Of a stretch of DNA of 64,000 nucleotides, positions 24,415 to 32,413 are shown in pieces. The translations under genes and the position numbers were made by a program. The stretch is from assembly GCF_050896395.1 (NCBI RefSeq), contig NZ_JBPBBA010000007.1, positions 62,001 to 126,000 of the forward strand, written 5' to 3'. The stretch is from Nioella aestuarii (lineage in GTDB: Bacteria; Pseudomonadota; Alphaproteobacteria; Rhodobacterales; Rhodobacteraceae). The notes beneath the pieces are model-generated. The model was given only the letters and a program-made list of their open reading frames with translations. It ran no database searches and was not told where the DNA came from. Position 1 is the first letter of the stretch, and each line of letters begins with the position of its first letter.

Positions 24415-26824
24415 CGAGGTTCTCCACGCTCAGCGCGTTTTGCTGGATGAATTCGCGGCGCGGTTCCACCACGTCGCCCATCAGCTTGGTGAAGATATCA
24501 TCGGCCTCGACCATATCGTCGACCTTAACCTGCAACAGCGTCCGCGCCTCGGGGTCCAGGGTTGTTTCCCACAGCTGATCGGGGTTCATTTCGCCAAGGC
24601 CCTTGTAGCGTTGCAGCGTCAGACCCTTTTCGCCTTCGGTCAGGATCGCCTCCAGCAGATCCATGGGCCCGTGCACAATGGTTTCGCGGTCCTTGCGGGA
24701 CAGGTTGGCCGGGTCGCGATAGACGTCGCGGGTTTGCTTTGAAACCTCGGAAAGCTTTCGTGCCTCGCCCGAGCGAAGAACAGCGCCGTCAAGCGTGCGG
24801 ATCTCTTCGACCCCGCGCAGGACGCGGGACAGGCGAATGCCGTGATCCTGAGTGATCCGGCCCTGCCAACCGCGTTCATATTCCAGCGCCACCTTGTCCA
24901 GCCGCGCGGCCACGTCATCGGCGACGCGCTGAAGGTCGGCATCGGCACGGCCCGGATCGAAGGCCCCGGCAATGGCAGCCTGTTCCAGAATGCGGCGAGG
25001 GTAATGGGTCGGAAACGCCTCCAGCACGCGCTTGAAGCTGCGCGCACCTTCGACCACGCGGGCCAGATCCTGCCCGGCGATCTCTTCGCCCGATTTCAGG
25101 CGCAGTACGGTGCCATCAATACCCATCTGGATCAGGTAGTCCTCAAGCGCGGACTGATCCTTGAGGTAAACTTCGGACCGGCCCCGCGCGACTTTGTAAA
25201 GCGGCGGTTGCGCGATGTAGAGATAGCCGCCCTCGATGATTTCCGGCATCTGCCGGAAGAAGAAGGTCAGCAGAAGCGTGCGGATATGCGCGCCGTCCAC
25301 ATCGGCATCGGTCATGATGACGATCTTGTGGTAACGCAGCTTGGCGATGTTGAATTCGTCCCGGCCAATGCCGGTGCCAAGCGCGGTAATCAGCGTGCCA
25401 ATTTCCTGGCTGCCAAGCATCCGGTCAAACCGCGCGCGCTCCACGTTCAGGATCTTGCCGCGCAGGGGCAGAACGGCCTGATTGTGGCGTGACCGGCCCT
25501 GCTTGGCCGACCCGCCAGCGCTGTCGCCCTCGACCAGGAAGATTTCGGACTTTGCGGGATCCTTTTCCTGACAATCGGCCAGCTTGCCGGGCAGTGACGC
25601 CACATCCATTGCCGTCTTGCGCCGGGTCAGCTCGCGGGCTTTGCGGGCGGCTTCACGCGCCAGTGCGGCCTCGATGATCTTGCTGACGATGGTTTTGGCT
25701 TCGTTGGGATGTTCTTCGAACCATTCCTGAAGCTTTTCATTCATCAAGCCTTCAACGGCGGGCCGAACCTCTGACGAGACCAGCTTGTCCTTGGTCTGGC
25801 TGCTGAACTTGGGGTCGGGCACCTTCACGGACAGCACACAGGTCAGTCCCTCGCGCGCGTCGTCGCCGGTGAAGTTGACCTTCTCTTTCTTAGCGATGCC
25901 GGTCGAGTTGGCATAAAGGTTGATCGTCCGCGTCAGCGCGCCCCGGAAGCCCGCAAGATGGGTGCCGCCATCGCGCTGCGGGATGTTGTTGGTAAAGGGC
26001 AGAACCGTTTCGTGATAGCTGTCATTCCACCACAGCGCCGCCTCGATTTCGATATCGTCGCGAGTGCCGGTAATGAAAATTGGTTCTTCCATCGCGGAAT
26101 GCTTGGATCTGTCCAGGTAACGGACGAATTCCTTGACGCCACCTTCGTAGAAAAGTTCCGACCGCAGGGGTTCCGCCGGGCGCATATCTTGCAGAATGAT
26201 GCGCACCCCGGAGTTCAGGAACGCGAGTTCCCGCAGGCGATTTTCGAGCGTCTTGAAGACATATTCGAGGTTCGAAAACGTGCTGGTCGAGGCCATGAAG
26301 CGCACCTCGGTGCCCTTTTCGCCATTCGCGTCGCCGACGACTTCCAGATGTTTTACGGTGTCGCCGCGTTCAAACCGGGCGTGATGTTCCTTGCCATCGC
26401 GCCAGATCCGCAAATCGAGCCAGTCTGACAGCGCGTTCACAACGGAAACGCCCACACCGTGCAGGCCGCCCGAGACCTTGTAGGCGTTGTCGTCGAACTT
26501 ACCGCCAGCATGAAGCTGGGTCATGATGACCTCTGCCGCGCTGACGCCTTCTTCCTCGTGGATACCCACGGGAATGCCGCGCCCGTTGTCGCGGACCGAC
26601 ACGGAACTATCCGCGTGAATCGTGACCGTAACGGCATCAGCATGACCGGCCAAAGCCTCGTCAATGCCGTTGTCCACGACTTCATACACCATGTGGTGTA
26701 GACCGGAACCGTCGTCCGTATCCCCGATATACATACCGGGGCGTTTTCGGACGGCCTCCAACCCTTTGAGAACCTTGATGGAATCCGCACCGTATTCGGT
26801 GGGTGCCTGCGCGTTTTCGGCCAT
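24407..26824 (-). CDS. gyrB: DNA gyrase subunit B
   Basis: 805 aa, starting at the ATG 26824 (MAENAQAPTEYGADSIKVLKGLEAVRKRPGMYIG is the invariant opening). The GHKL ATPase part has VVDNGIDEALAGHA and GGLHGVGVSVVNALS. The TOPRIM part has LVEGDSAGGSAKQGR and the DADVDGAHI acidic cluster. It ends with the usual IQQNALSVENLDF. It forms the A2B2 gyrase that introduces negative supercoils. It lies in the dnaA-dnaN-recF neighbourhood but separated from recF by five accessory genes. Confidence 0.98.
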   Translation of the reverse strand: MAENAQAPTEYGADSIKVLKGLEAVRKRPGMYIGDTDDGSGLHHMVYEVVDNGIDEALAGHADAVTVTIHADSSVSVRDNGRGIPVGIHEEEGVSAAEVIMTQLHAGGKFDDNAYKVSGGLHGVGVSVVNALSDWLDLRIWRDGKEHHARFERGDTVKHLEVVGDANGEKGTEVRFMASTSTFSNLEYVFKTLENRLRELAFLNSGVRIILQDMRPAEPLRSELFYEGGVKEFVRYLDRSKHSAMEEPIFITGTRDDIEIEAALWWNDSYHETVLPFTNNIPQRDGGTHLAGFRGALTRTINLYANSTGIAKKEKVNFTGDDAREGLTCVLSVKVPDPKFSSQTKDKLVSSEVRPAVEGLMNEKLQEWFEEHPNEAKTIVSKIIEAALAREAARKARELTRRKTAMDVASLPGKLADCQEKDPAKSEIFLVEGDSAGGSAKQGRSRHNQAVLPLRGKILNVERARFDRMLGSQEIGTLITALGTGIGRDEFNIAKLRYHKIVIMTDADVDGAHIRTLLLTFFFRQMPEIIEGGYLYIAQPPLYKVARGRSEVYLKDQSALEDYLIQMGIDGTVLRLKSGEEIAGQDLARVVEGARSFKRVLEAFPTHYPRRILEQAAIAGAFDPGRADADLQRVADDVAARLDKVALEYERGWQGRITQDHGIRLSRVLRGVEEIRTLDGAVLRSGEARKLSEVSKQTRDVYRDPANLSRKDRETIVHGPMDLLEAILTEGEKGLTLQRYKGLGEMNPDQLWETTLDPEARTLLQVKVDDMVEADDIFTKLMGDVVEPRREFIQQNALSVENLDF

Positions 26825-26852
26825 GGATGACCCCTGTTTTTCTTGTCTACTT

Positions 26853-26881
26853 CTTATACGTGCCACGGTGGGGAATGTCAC
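26853..26881 (-). promoter_or_regulatory. Sigma-70-type promoter of gyrB
   Basis: On the minus strand GTGACA (26881-26876) and TATAAG (26858-26853) are separated by exactly 17 nt, each matching consensus at five of six positions. The -10 lies about 29 nt before the gyrB ATG. No other candidate in the interval is as good. Confidence 0.6.
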
Positions 26882-26941
26882 GGGTCTGACACAATATTTA
26901 GGGGGCGAGCGACAAGTTGTGGGAAAGCAGTGAATGATATA

Positions 26942-26959
26942 TACCGACATATGTCGGTA
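26942..26959. promoter_or_regulatory. Perfect 18-bp palindrome, likely TetR operator
   Basis: TACCGACATATGTCGGTA is a perfect inverted repeat ending 17 bp before the TetR start codon, in an AT-rich stretch that includes a TATATA sequence just upstream. Size, symmetry and position are those of a TetR-family autoregulatory operator. Confidence 0.75.
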
Positions 26960-26976
26960 GAATCACTGAGGTAATC

Positions 26977-27567
26977 ATGCGGGTCAGGAAAACTGCCCAG
27001 GACAGGGCTGGGGATATTCTTGTTGCAGCCCTCGGGCTGTTTCAAAGGCATGGCTATGCAGAGGTTCAGATCGAGCATATCCGGGCCGCAACGGGTCTCT
27101 CACGCGGCGGATTCTATCACCACTTCGGGTCCAAGGCGGCGGTTCTTCAAGCACTGGTCGACCAGGAGCAAAGCGCGCTGGCCAAGGCTGCGGGCCCCGA
27201 TCTGCTGGCCCTTCTGCGGATCGGTTCTGGCTACCGGACCGCTCCGCCGGGAGTAGAGGCCAGCCTGTCGGTGCCAGAAGATGTCACGCTATATCTTGGC
27301 TATCTTGAACGCGCGCAGGACAGCCACCTTGCCCCCCTCATCGAAGAGGCCCTGCAACGGGGCGGTGATTTGCCAATGCCAGCACCCCATGCGGCGCAAA
27401 TCTTTTTGGCAGTCAATCATCGGATCACCCGACAGGTTTTAACCGGCGCATGGACGAGGGGCGAGGCTCTTTCCTTCACACGAAGTGCCCTCTTGGGGTG
27501 CGAGGCCATGTTGCATCGCCCCGGCCTTTTCGCCCCGGCTCTGGACGCACTGGAGGATGGGGATTGA
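26977..27567 (+). CDS. TetR family transcriptional regulator
   Basis: 196 aa. The N-terminal TetR HTH is clear: DILVAALGLFQRHGYAEVQIEHI, then ATGLSRGGFYHHFGSKAAVL (about 10-57). The C-terminal ligand domain is not assignable. Its own gene is preceded by a perfect palindrome and its stop overlaps the TTG start of a CPBP protease gene, so it probably represses a short operon made of itself and that protease. Confidence 0.92.
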   Translation: MRVRKTAQDRAGDILVAALGLFQRHGYAEVQIEHIRAATGLSRGGFYHHFGSKAAVLQALVDQEQSALAKAAGPDLLALLRIGSGYRTAPPGVEASLSVPEDVTLYLGYLERAQDSHLAPLIEEALQRGGDLPMPAPHAAQIFLAVNHRITRQVLTGAWTRGEALSFTRSALLGCEAMLHRPGLFAPALDALEDGD

Positions 27568-28310
27568 GCGTCGCTGCCCCCTTTCTTGCGCTCACTTTCC
27601 TGATCTCGCTTATTGCCTTTGCAGGCATCTACAAGATCCCCGGCGCACAAACGCCAGAGTCTCCGCGCGGGCTTCCCGTCTGGCTGCTGGCCGTCTGGGG
27701 GCCGTCATTGGCTGCTATTGTCCTTACCGCTCGGTCCGGTGAATTGGCTGACTTGCTGGCGCGTGTGGTTATGCTCTCAGGCGTGCCTGCCCCTGTCTGG
27801 GCCATGGCGTTCTCTCCGGTTGCTGCCCTCGCCCTGGTTGTTCATCGCCATGGCGGTATCCCGCAGGCCCATGTTCTGACGAATGGCGTTATCGCCAAAC
27901 TGGTGCTGCTGAACCTTGTTCTTGGTCCTCTTGGAGAAGAACTTGGTTGGCGCGGTGTCTTGCAGCCCGAACTTGCCGATCAGGTGGGGTGGGTCGCAGG
28001 ATCACTGGTGGTTGGCGCAATCTGGTTTGCCTGGCATCTGCCGCTGTGGCTGGTGGATTCCCCTCAGTCGGAAATCCCAATTCCCCTCTTTGGGGCACAT
28101 GTGATGGCCTATGCTGTAATCTTGGGGGCCATGACCCATCTTAGCCCCTCGCTTGCACCGGCGATCCTCTTTCATCTTTGGGTGAACGTTGCGGCGGGGC
28201 TGGCATTGCTTGGCGGTTTGGGAACATCCGCAAGCTATTTCCGGGCAACGTTGCTGCCCTACTGGGGTATCGCGTTTGCTGCCACCGCATGGGTGTTGGC
28301 ATTGGGCTAG
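27564..28310 (+). CDS. CPBP-family intramembrane glutamic protease (Abi/CAAX-type)
   Basis: 248 aa, TTG start overlapping the TetR stop (TTGA). About seven hydrophobic segments are present. The three family motifs are E125-E126-x3-R130 (GEELGWRG), F155-x2-H158 (WFAWHLPLW) and H204-x3-N208 (FHLWVN). These are the active-site residues of type II CAAX protease/bacteriocin-processing relatives. The substrate is unknown; bacterial members process or degrade membrane-associated proteins. Coupling to a TetR regulator suggests induction by a small molecule. Confidence 0.87.
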   Translation: MSVAAPFLALTFLISLIAFAGIYKIPGAQTPESPRGLPVWLLAVWGPSLAAIVLTARSGELADLLARVVMLSGVPAPVWAMAFSPVAALALVVHRHGGIPQAHVLTNGVIAKLVLLNLVLGPLGEELGWRGVLQPELADQVGWVAGSLVVGAIWFAWHLPLWLVDSPQSEIPIPLFGAHVMAYAVILGAMTHLSPSLAPAILFHLWVNVAAGLALLGGLGTSASYFRATLLPYWGIAFAATAWVLALG

Positions 28311-28927
28311 GTCAGGGCAATAATTACCGCCACCCCGATCAGCAGGCTACCCGCAATCCGGTTGGTGGTCGCCAGCGCGCCAGGCGACGTGATCAGCCGC
28401 CGCGCCCGGTCCACGAAACTGGCAAACATCAGGTTGCCCGCCACAGGTACTCCCATGGAAATGGCGGCAATCACCACGATATCGGAGCTTGTTAGGGCGG
28501 TCAGATCGAAAAAGCCCGGTAGCATCCCCATGTAAAACAAAACCGCCTTGGGATTGGCGAGAATCGCGGCAAGCCCGGCCACGAAGCCGGCCCACGCCCC
28601 TTTGCGATTCAGGCGGCTGTCAGCTTCGATACCCCGATCCGCGTGGCGAATGATCAACAGCCCCATCAGCGCAAATACAGCAACCGCCAGCCAACGCAGG
28701 GCCACCATGATGCCGGTATAGGTTTGCACGACCCAGCTAAGGCCCAGGATGGCCAGCAGGCTCCACGCCACATCACCTAGCGCGACGCCCAGGATCAAGG
28801 GCACAGCCGCCGTCACCCCATGCGCCAGCGTGCGCGCAGCCAGCGCCAGCCAGACCGGGCCGGGTGTCAGGAACAGCACGAAAAGCGCCCCGGCATAAAG
28901 CGCGGCTTGCGCGAAGGTCAGCGTCAT
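28307..28927 (-). CDS. LysE/RhtB-family amino-acid exporter
   Basis: 206 aa, six predicted transmembrane segments. The family opening FVLFLTPGPVWLALAARTL and the NPKAVLFYMGMLPGF motif near the middle are clear. It likely exports an amino acid or homoserine lactone-like compound. Its stop shares CTAG with the convergent CPBP gene. Confidence 0.9.
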   Translation of the reverse strand: MTLTFAQAALYAGALFVLFLTPGPVWLALAARTLAHGVTAAVPLILGVALGDVAWSLLAILGLSWVVQTYTGIMVALRWLAVAVFALMGLLIIRHADRGIEADSRLNRKGAWAGFVAGLAAILANPKAVLFYMGMLPGFFDLTALTSSDIVVIAAISMGVPVAGNLMFASFVDRARRLITSPGALATTNRIAGSLLIGVAVIIALT

Positions 28928-28936
28928 GGGTGCCTC

Positions 28937-29470
28937 TTAGAACAAGGGGCCGCAGAGGTCGATCTCAGCGGTTTCATCCCATTGCGTAGATCCGAGCGGC
29001 AACACCATCAAGCTTTCGATTGTACCGGTAACAACATCGCAGGGCGCGTGGTTTTTCCATGAGACATAAGTCAACCGATTGGGCTGGTTGCGAAAGCCAA
29101 GCGGTGCATAGAGACCGGGATGGCCAAAGAGCATGGCAAAACTTGAGACGGTGTCTTTGGCGGTCTCGATCGCCTGCCGCATCAGGGCGCTGCCCATCCC
29201 GTTTCCCTGATGGTTGGGGTGCACCGCCACCTCGCCGATCGCGGCGATGGTGAGGGGCGTGGTGCCTGCCCGAATTGCGCGCAATTGCACGCCAACATGG
29301 CCGATCACTTGGCCCTCTTGCCAGCCAACGACACGAACATGATGGCGCATCTTGTGAAAGGATCGCCCTTCATACTGCGCCCCGGCCCCAAACGCTGTGT
29401 CCATTAGCGTCCCGATGGCGGCATCGGTCGCCGTGGACAGCGCGTGTTCTGGGATCACCTCAATTTGCAT
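28937..29470 (-). CDS. GNAT family N-acetyltransferase
   Basis: 177 aa. The acetyl-CoA loop HPNHQGNGMGSALM follows the IGEVAVHP strand, and a C-terminal LFGHPGLYAPLGFRNQ segment is typical of the YhbS-like branch. The acceptor is unknown. It overlaps the upstream VOC gene by 11 nt and lies in one minus-strand unit with it and recF. Confidence 0.88.
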   Translation of the reverse strand: MQIEVIPEHALSTATDAAIGTLMDTAFGAGAQYEGRSFHKMRHHVRVVGWQEGQVIGHVGVQLRAIRAGTTPLTIAAIGEVAVHPNHQGNGMGSALMRQAIETAKDTVSSFAMLFGHPGLYAPLGFRNQPNRLTYVSWKNHAPCDVVTGTIESLMVLPLGSTQWDETAEIDLCGPLF

Positions 29471-29894
29471 CGGGAAGTCTCAGGCTGCCATCGTCATTCA
29501 GCGGCCAGAAAGGGTTCATCGCCAGTTCCCATACATGCCCGTCAGGGTCCGCGAAATAGCCCGAGTACCCGCCCCAAAACACCTTTTCCGGGGCTTTCAA
29601 TGCCGTTGCCCCCGCTGACAGGGCCGTTGCATAGGCGGTATCAACCTCTGCCTCGGTCGCAAAGTTCTGGGCTAGTGTTGCCGCCCCGGTGCCTAGCGCC
29701 GCATTGGGTCGCCCCTGATCCTTTGCCAAAGCCTCCATCCCGAACAATCCGAAGACGAAACCATTGGCCTGATAGAAGGTCACCGCGTCCTGGCTCTCGG
29801 GATGCATCTGCCAGCCAAGGGCCGCGTAGAAAGCGCGCGACCGGGCCATGTCAGCGACGCCGAGGGTGACAAGGGTGATGCGTTGCGGTGTCAT
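29460..29894 (-). CDS. VOC (glyoxalase/bleomycin-resistance) family protein
   Basis: 144 aa, one VOC unit with paired beta-alpha-beta-beta-beta modules. ITLVTLGVADMARSRAFYAALG opens it and YSGYFADPDGHVWELAMNP closes it. The metal/substrate chemistry of such single-domain members is varied, so no reaction is assigned. Its start overlaps the recF stop by 4 nt (ATGA), implying translational coupling to recF. Confidence 0.88.
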   Translation of the reverse strand: MTPQRITLVTLGVADMARSRAFYAALGWQMHPESQDAVTFYQANGFVFGLFGMEALAKDQGRPNAALGTGAATLAQNFATEAEVDTAYATALSAGATALKAPEKVFWGGYSGYFADPDGHVWELAMNPFWPLNDDGSLRLPDAN

Positions 29895-31009
29895 GTAGAC
29901 CTCTTCGATTCACGGACAGCGGATTGCCCGTCCGTTTCCGTAATCTCGAACGCCTGCGCCCGGTCGCCCAGTTCGGCAAATAACTCCGGCCCCGTGCCGG
30001 TCATCCAGGCCTGCCCGCCAAGGGCGCAGATCTCGTCGAACAGCGATGCCCGGCGGCCCGCGTCCAGATGTGCCGCGACCTCATCCAACAGCACCAAGGG
30101 TGCGGTTCCGGTTCCGGCCTTCAGCGCGCGGGCATTGGCAAGGATCAACGAGATCAGAAGCGCCTTCTGTTCGCCGGTGGAACAAAGCCGCGCTTCGGTC
30201 TCTTTCACCGCATAGATTGCGCCAAGGTCGCTGCGATGCGGGCCGATCAGGCTGCGTCCTGCCGCCAAGTCGCGTGGGCGGGACTGCATATGCGCAGTGG
30301 CAAAATCATCTGCGGTTGTCAGCCCCTCGCTGCCCGCGCTTTCAATCAGGGACAGCTCGGCCACCGGAAAGGCGGTCTCTGCCCCATCCTGCGCCGCTGC
30401 AAGCCGCGCAATCGCGTCCACGCGGTGCCTGACAATGCGCGCCGCCGCTTCGGCCATCTGCGCCTCAATCGCCTCGTACCACATGGCGTCGCGCACCATA
30501 TCCTTCAGCAACCGGTTGCGTTCGCGCATGGCTTTTTCGTGCGTCAGGACCGCTTCGCCGTGATCCGGAAAAAAACTCATGGTCATCCGGTCGAGAAACC
30601 GTCGCCGCCCCTCGGCCCCTTCGATCCACAGGCGGTCCTGTGCCGGGATCAGCCAGACGATCCGCGCAAGCCCCGCCAGCGCAAGCTGCGGCTCGGGTTT
30701 GCCGTCGATGCGCAAGCTGCGGGACTGCCCCGCCTCGGCCCCCATCTCAAGCTCATGAAACCGGCCACCGGTGATCAGCTCGGCCTTGATCTTCCAACCA
30801 AGCGCTTCGGGCCTGCGCGCTATTTCCTCAGCCGCTGCTCGGCGCAATCCGCGCCCGGGCGACAGAAGGGATACGGCCTCAAGAATATTCGTCTTGCCCG
30901 CACCATTGGGCCCGAAGAGCGCGACCGGGCGCCCATCAAGCTCCATCGCCGCCCGCCTGTGCGATCGGAAATGCGAGAGGCTCAGCGCCCGCACATAAGT
31001 GCCCGCCAT
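29891..31009 (-). CDS. recF: DNA replication and repair protein RecF
   Basis: 372 aa. Walker A FGPNGAGKTNIL near residue 32-43, the family segment LLSPGRGLRRA, and a C-terminal signature with PLVLLDEVAAHLDAGRR as Walker B/D-loop. It loads RecA at gapped DNA with RecO and RecR. It sits 50 nt after dnaN in the usual dnaA-dnaN-recF order. Confidence 0.96.
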   Translation of the reverse strand: MAGTYVRALSLSHFRSHRRAAMELDGRPVALFGPNGAGKTNILEAVSLLSPGRGLRRAAAEEIARRPEALGWKIKAELITGGRFHELEMGAEAGQSRSLRIDGKPEPQLALAGLARIVWLIPAQDRLWIEGAEGRRRFLDRMTMSFFPDHGEAVLTHEKAMRERNRLLKDMVRDAMWYEAIEAQMAEAAARIVRHRVDAIARLAAAQDGAETAFPVAELSLIESAGSEGLTTADDFATAHMQSRPRDLAAGRSLIGPHRSDLGAIYAVKETEARLCSTGEQKALLISLILANARALKAGTGTAPLVLLDEVAAHLDAGRRASLFDEICALGGQAWMTGTGPELFAELGDRAQAFEITETDGQSAVRESKRST

Positions 31010-31059
31010 GCGCCTCTCCTTCTTCTTGGGTCAATTACTGCCGCCGGAGGCAACCGCAG

Positions 31060-32178
31060 TTACACCCGCATCGGCATCACGACATACACGGCGCTTGTGT
31101 CATTGCCTTCCCGCATAAGGGTTGGGTCGCCGGAGGAGTTGAACAGGAACACCGCGTTTTCTCGGTCCACCTGGCTGGCAATCTCCAGCAGGTATTTCGC
31201 GTTGAACCCGATCTCCAGCTTCTCGTCGCCATAGGCCACGGCAAGTTCTTCCTCTGCCGCACCGCTATCGGGCGCATTCACGGACAGGATCAGCCGGTCT
31301 TCGTCCAGCGACAGCTTCACCGCGCGCGACCGTTCGGATGACACGGTTGCCACACGATCCACTGCTTTGGCGAATTCGCTGGCGTCCACTTCCATCCGGC
31401 GGGTGTTGCCCATCGGGATCACGCGCGTGTAGTCGGGGAAGGTGCCGTCAATGACCTTGGAGGTCAGGGTGATATCGGGGGTGGCAAACCGCACCTTGGT
31501 TTCCGACACTGAAACGGCAATCGTCATCTCGTCATCGTCCAGAAGCTTGCGCAGTTCACCCACCGTTTTGCGGGGCACGATCACGCCGGGCATTCCGTCG
31601 GCACCACTGGGCAGTGGCATGTCCACGCGCGCCAATCTGTGGCCGTCGGTCGCCACGCAACGCAATGCCGGGCCATCTTCGCCCTGGGCCACATGCATGT
31701 AGACACCGTTGAGGTAATAGCGCGTTTCCTCTGTCGAGATCGCGAACTTGGACTTGTCGAAAAGCCTGCGCAGATCGGGCGCCTTGGCCGAGAAATTTGC
31801 GCTGTATTCCGAAGAGGTCATGACGGGGAAGTCTTCGCGCGGCAGCGTCGCCAGCTGGAAGGAGGAGCGGCCTGCGTTCACTTCCAATCGGCCGGATGTG
31901 CCGTCGTCGGAGAGCTGTACAAGGGCCCCGTCGGGCAGCTTGCGCACAATCTCATGCAGGGTCACGGCGGAAACGGTCGTCGCACCGGGGCGCTCGACCA
32001 CGGCATTGGTCTTGTCCACCACCTCGATATCGAGGTCCGTCGCGCGGAAACTTGCGGTGTCGCCTTCCGCTTCGATCAGCACATTGGCCAGGATCGGGAT
32101 AGTGTTGCGGCGTTCCACAACGGATTGAGCCTGCGATACGGCCTTAAGCAGTGCCGCGCGTTCGATACTGATTTTCAT
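31060..32178 (-). CDS. dnaN: DNA polymerase III beta sliding clamp
   Basis: 372 aa, starting at ATG 32178 (MKISIERAALLKAVSQAQSVVERRNTIPIL). It has three tandem clamp domains: the DLDIEV segment in domain 1, TDGHRLARVD in domain 2 and the C-terminal VVMPMRV. The dimer ring tethers Pol III to DNA and also binds many repair proteins. A longer upstream start was rejected because the added residues are not family-like. Confidence 0.97.
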   Translation of the reverse strand: MKISIERAALLKAVSQAQSVVERRNTIPILANVLIEAEGDTASFRATDLDIEVVDKTNAVVERPGATTVSAVTLHEIVRKLPDGALVQLSDDGTSGRLEVNAGRSSFQLATLPREDFPVMTSSEYSANFSAKAPDLRRLFDKSKFAISTEETRYYLNGVYMHVAQGEDGPALRCVATDGHRLARVDMPLPSGADGMPGVIVPRKTVGELRKLLDDDEMTIAVSVSETKVRFATPDITLTSKVIDGTFPDYTRVIPMGNTRRMEVDASEFAKAVDRVATVSSERSRAVKLSLDEDRLILSVNAPDSGAAEEELAVAYGDEKLEIGFNAKYLLEIASQVDRENAVFLFNSSGDPTLMREGNDTSAVYVVMPMRV

Positions 32179-32329
32179 GTCCCTGGCTCCGACGGTATGC
32201 GGGGCGGCGAGGGTAGCCTGTCTGCCCGCAAGCACAAGTGTTTTTTCGAGTGTCCCTAATGCCGGGCCAAGGTCAATGGGGCGTGGGGAAAAAAACCGAT
32301 AAAGAGCGGCGCGGCGCGGGAACTTAAGG

Positions 32330-32407
32330 GTTTCGCCGCCTTACGGCGACGACCCGCGGGGGGCTCTGCCCCCCCGCACCCCCCGGAGTATTTTCACCAA
32401 GAAGAAG
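32330..32407. repeat. Extragenic hairpin/repeat element between dnaA and dnaN
   Basis: Between the dnaA stop and the dnaN leader lie two hairpins: CGCCG-N5-CGGCG (about 32334-32348) and an 8-bp GC stem GCGGGGGG / CCCCCCGC with a 6-nt loop (32356-32377). These are followed by CCCCCGGAGTATTTTCACCA and AAGAAG. I recall this Pro-tract-like C run plus GGAGTATTTT...AAGAAG as a frequent intergenic sequence in Rhodobacteraceae. It may serve as a dnaA terminator or attenuator ahead of dnaN. Copy number cannot be checked here. Confidence 0.5.
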
Positions 32408-32413
32408 GGAAGA

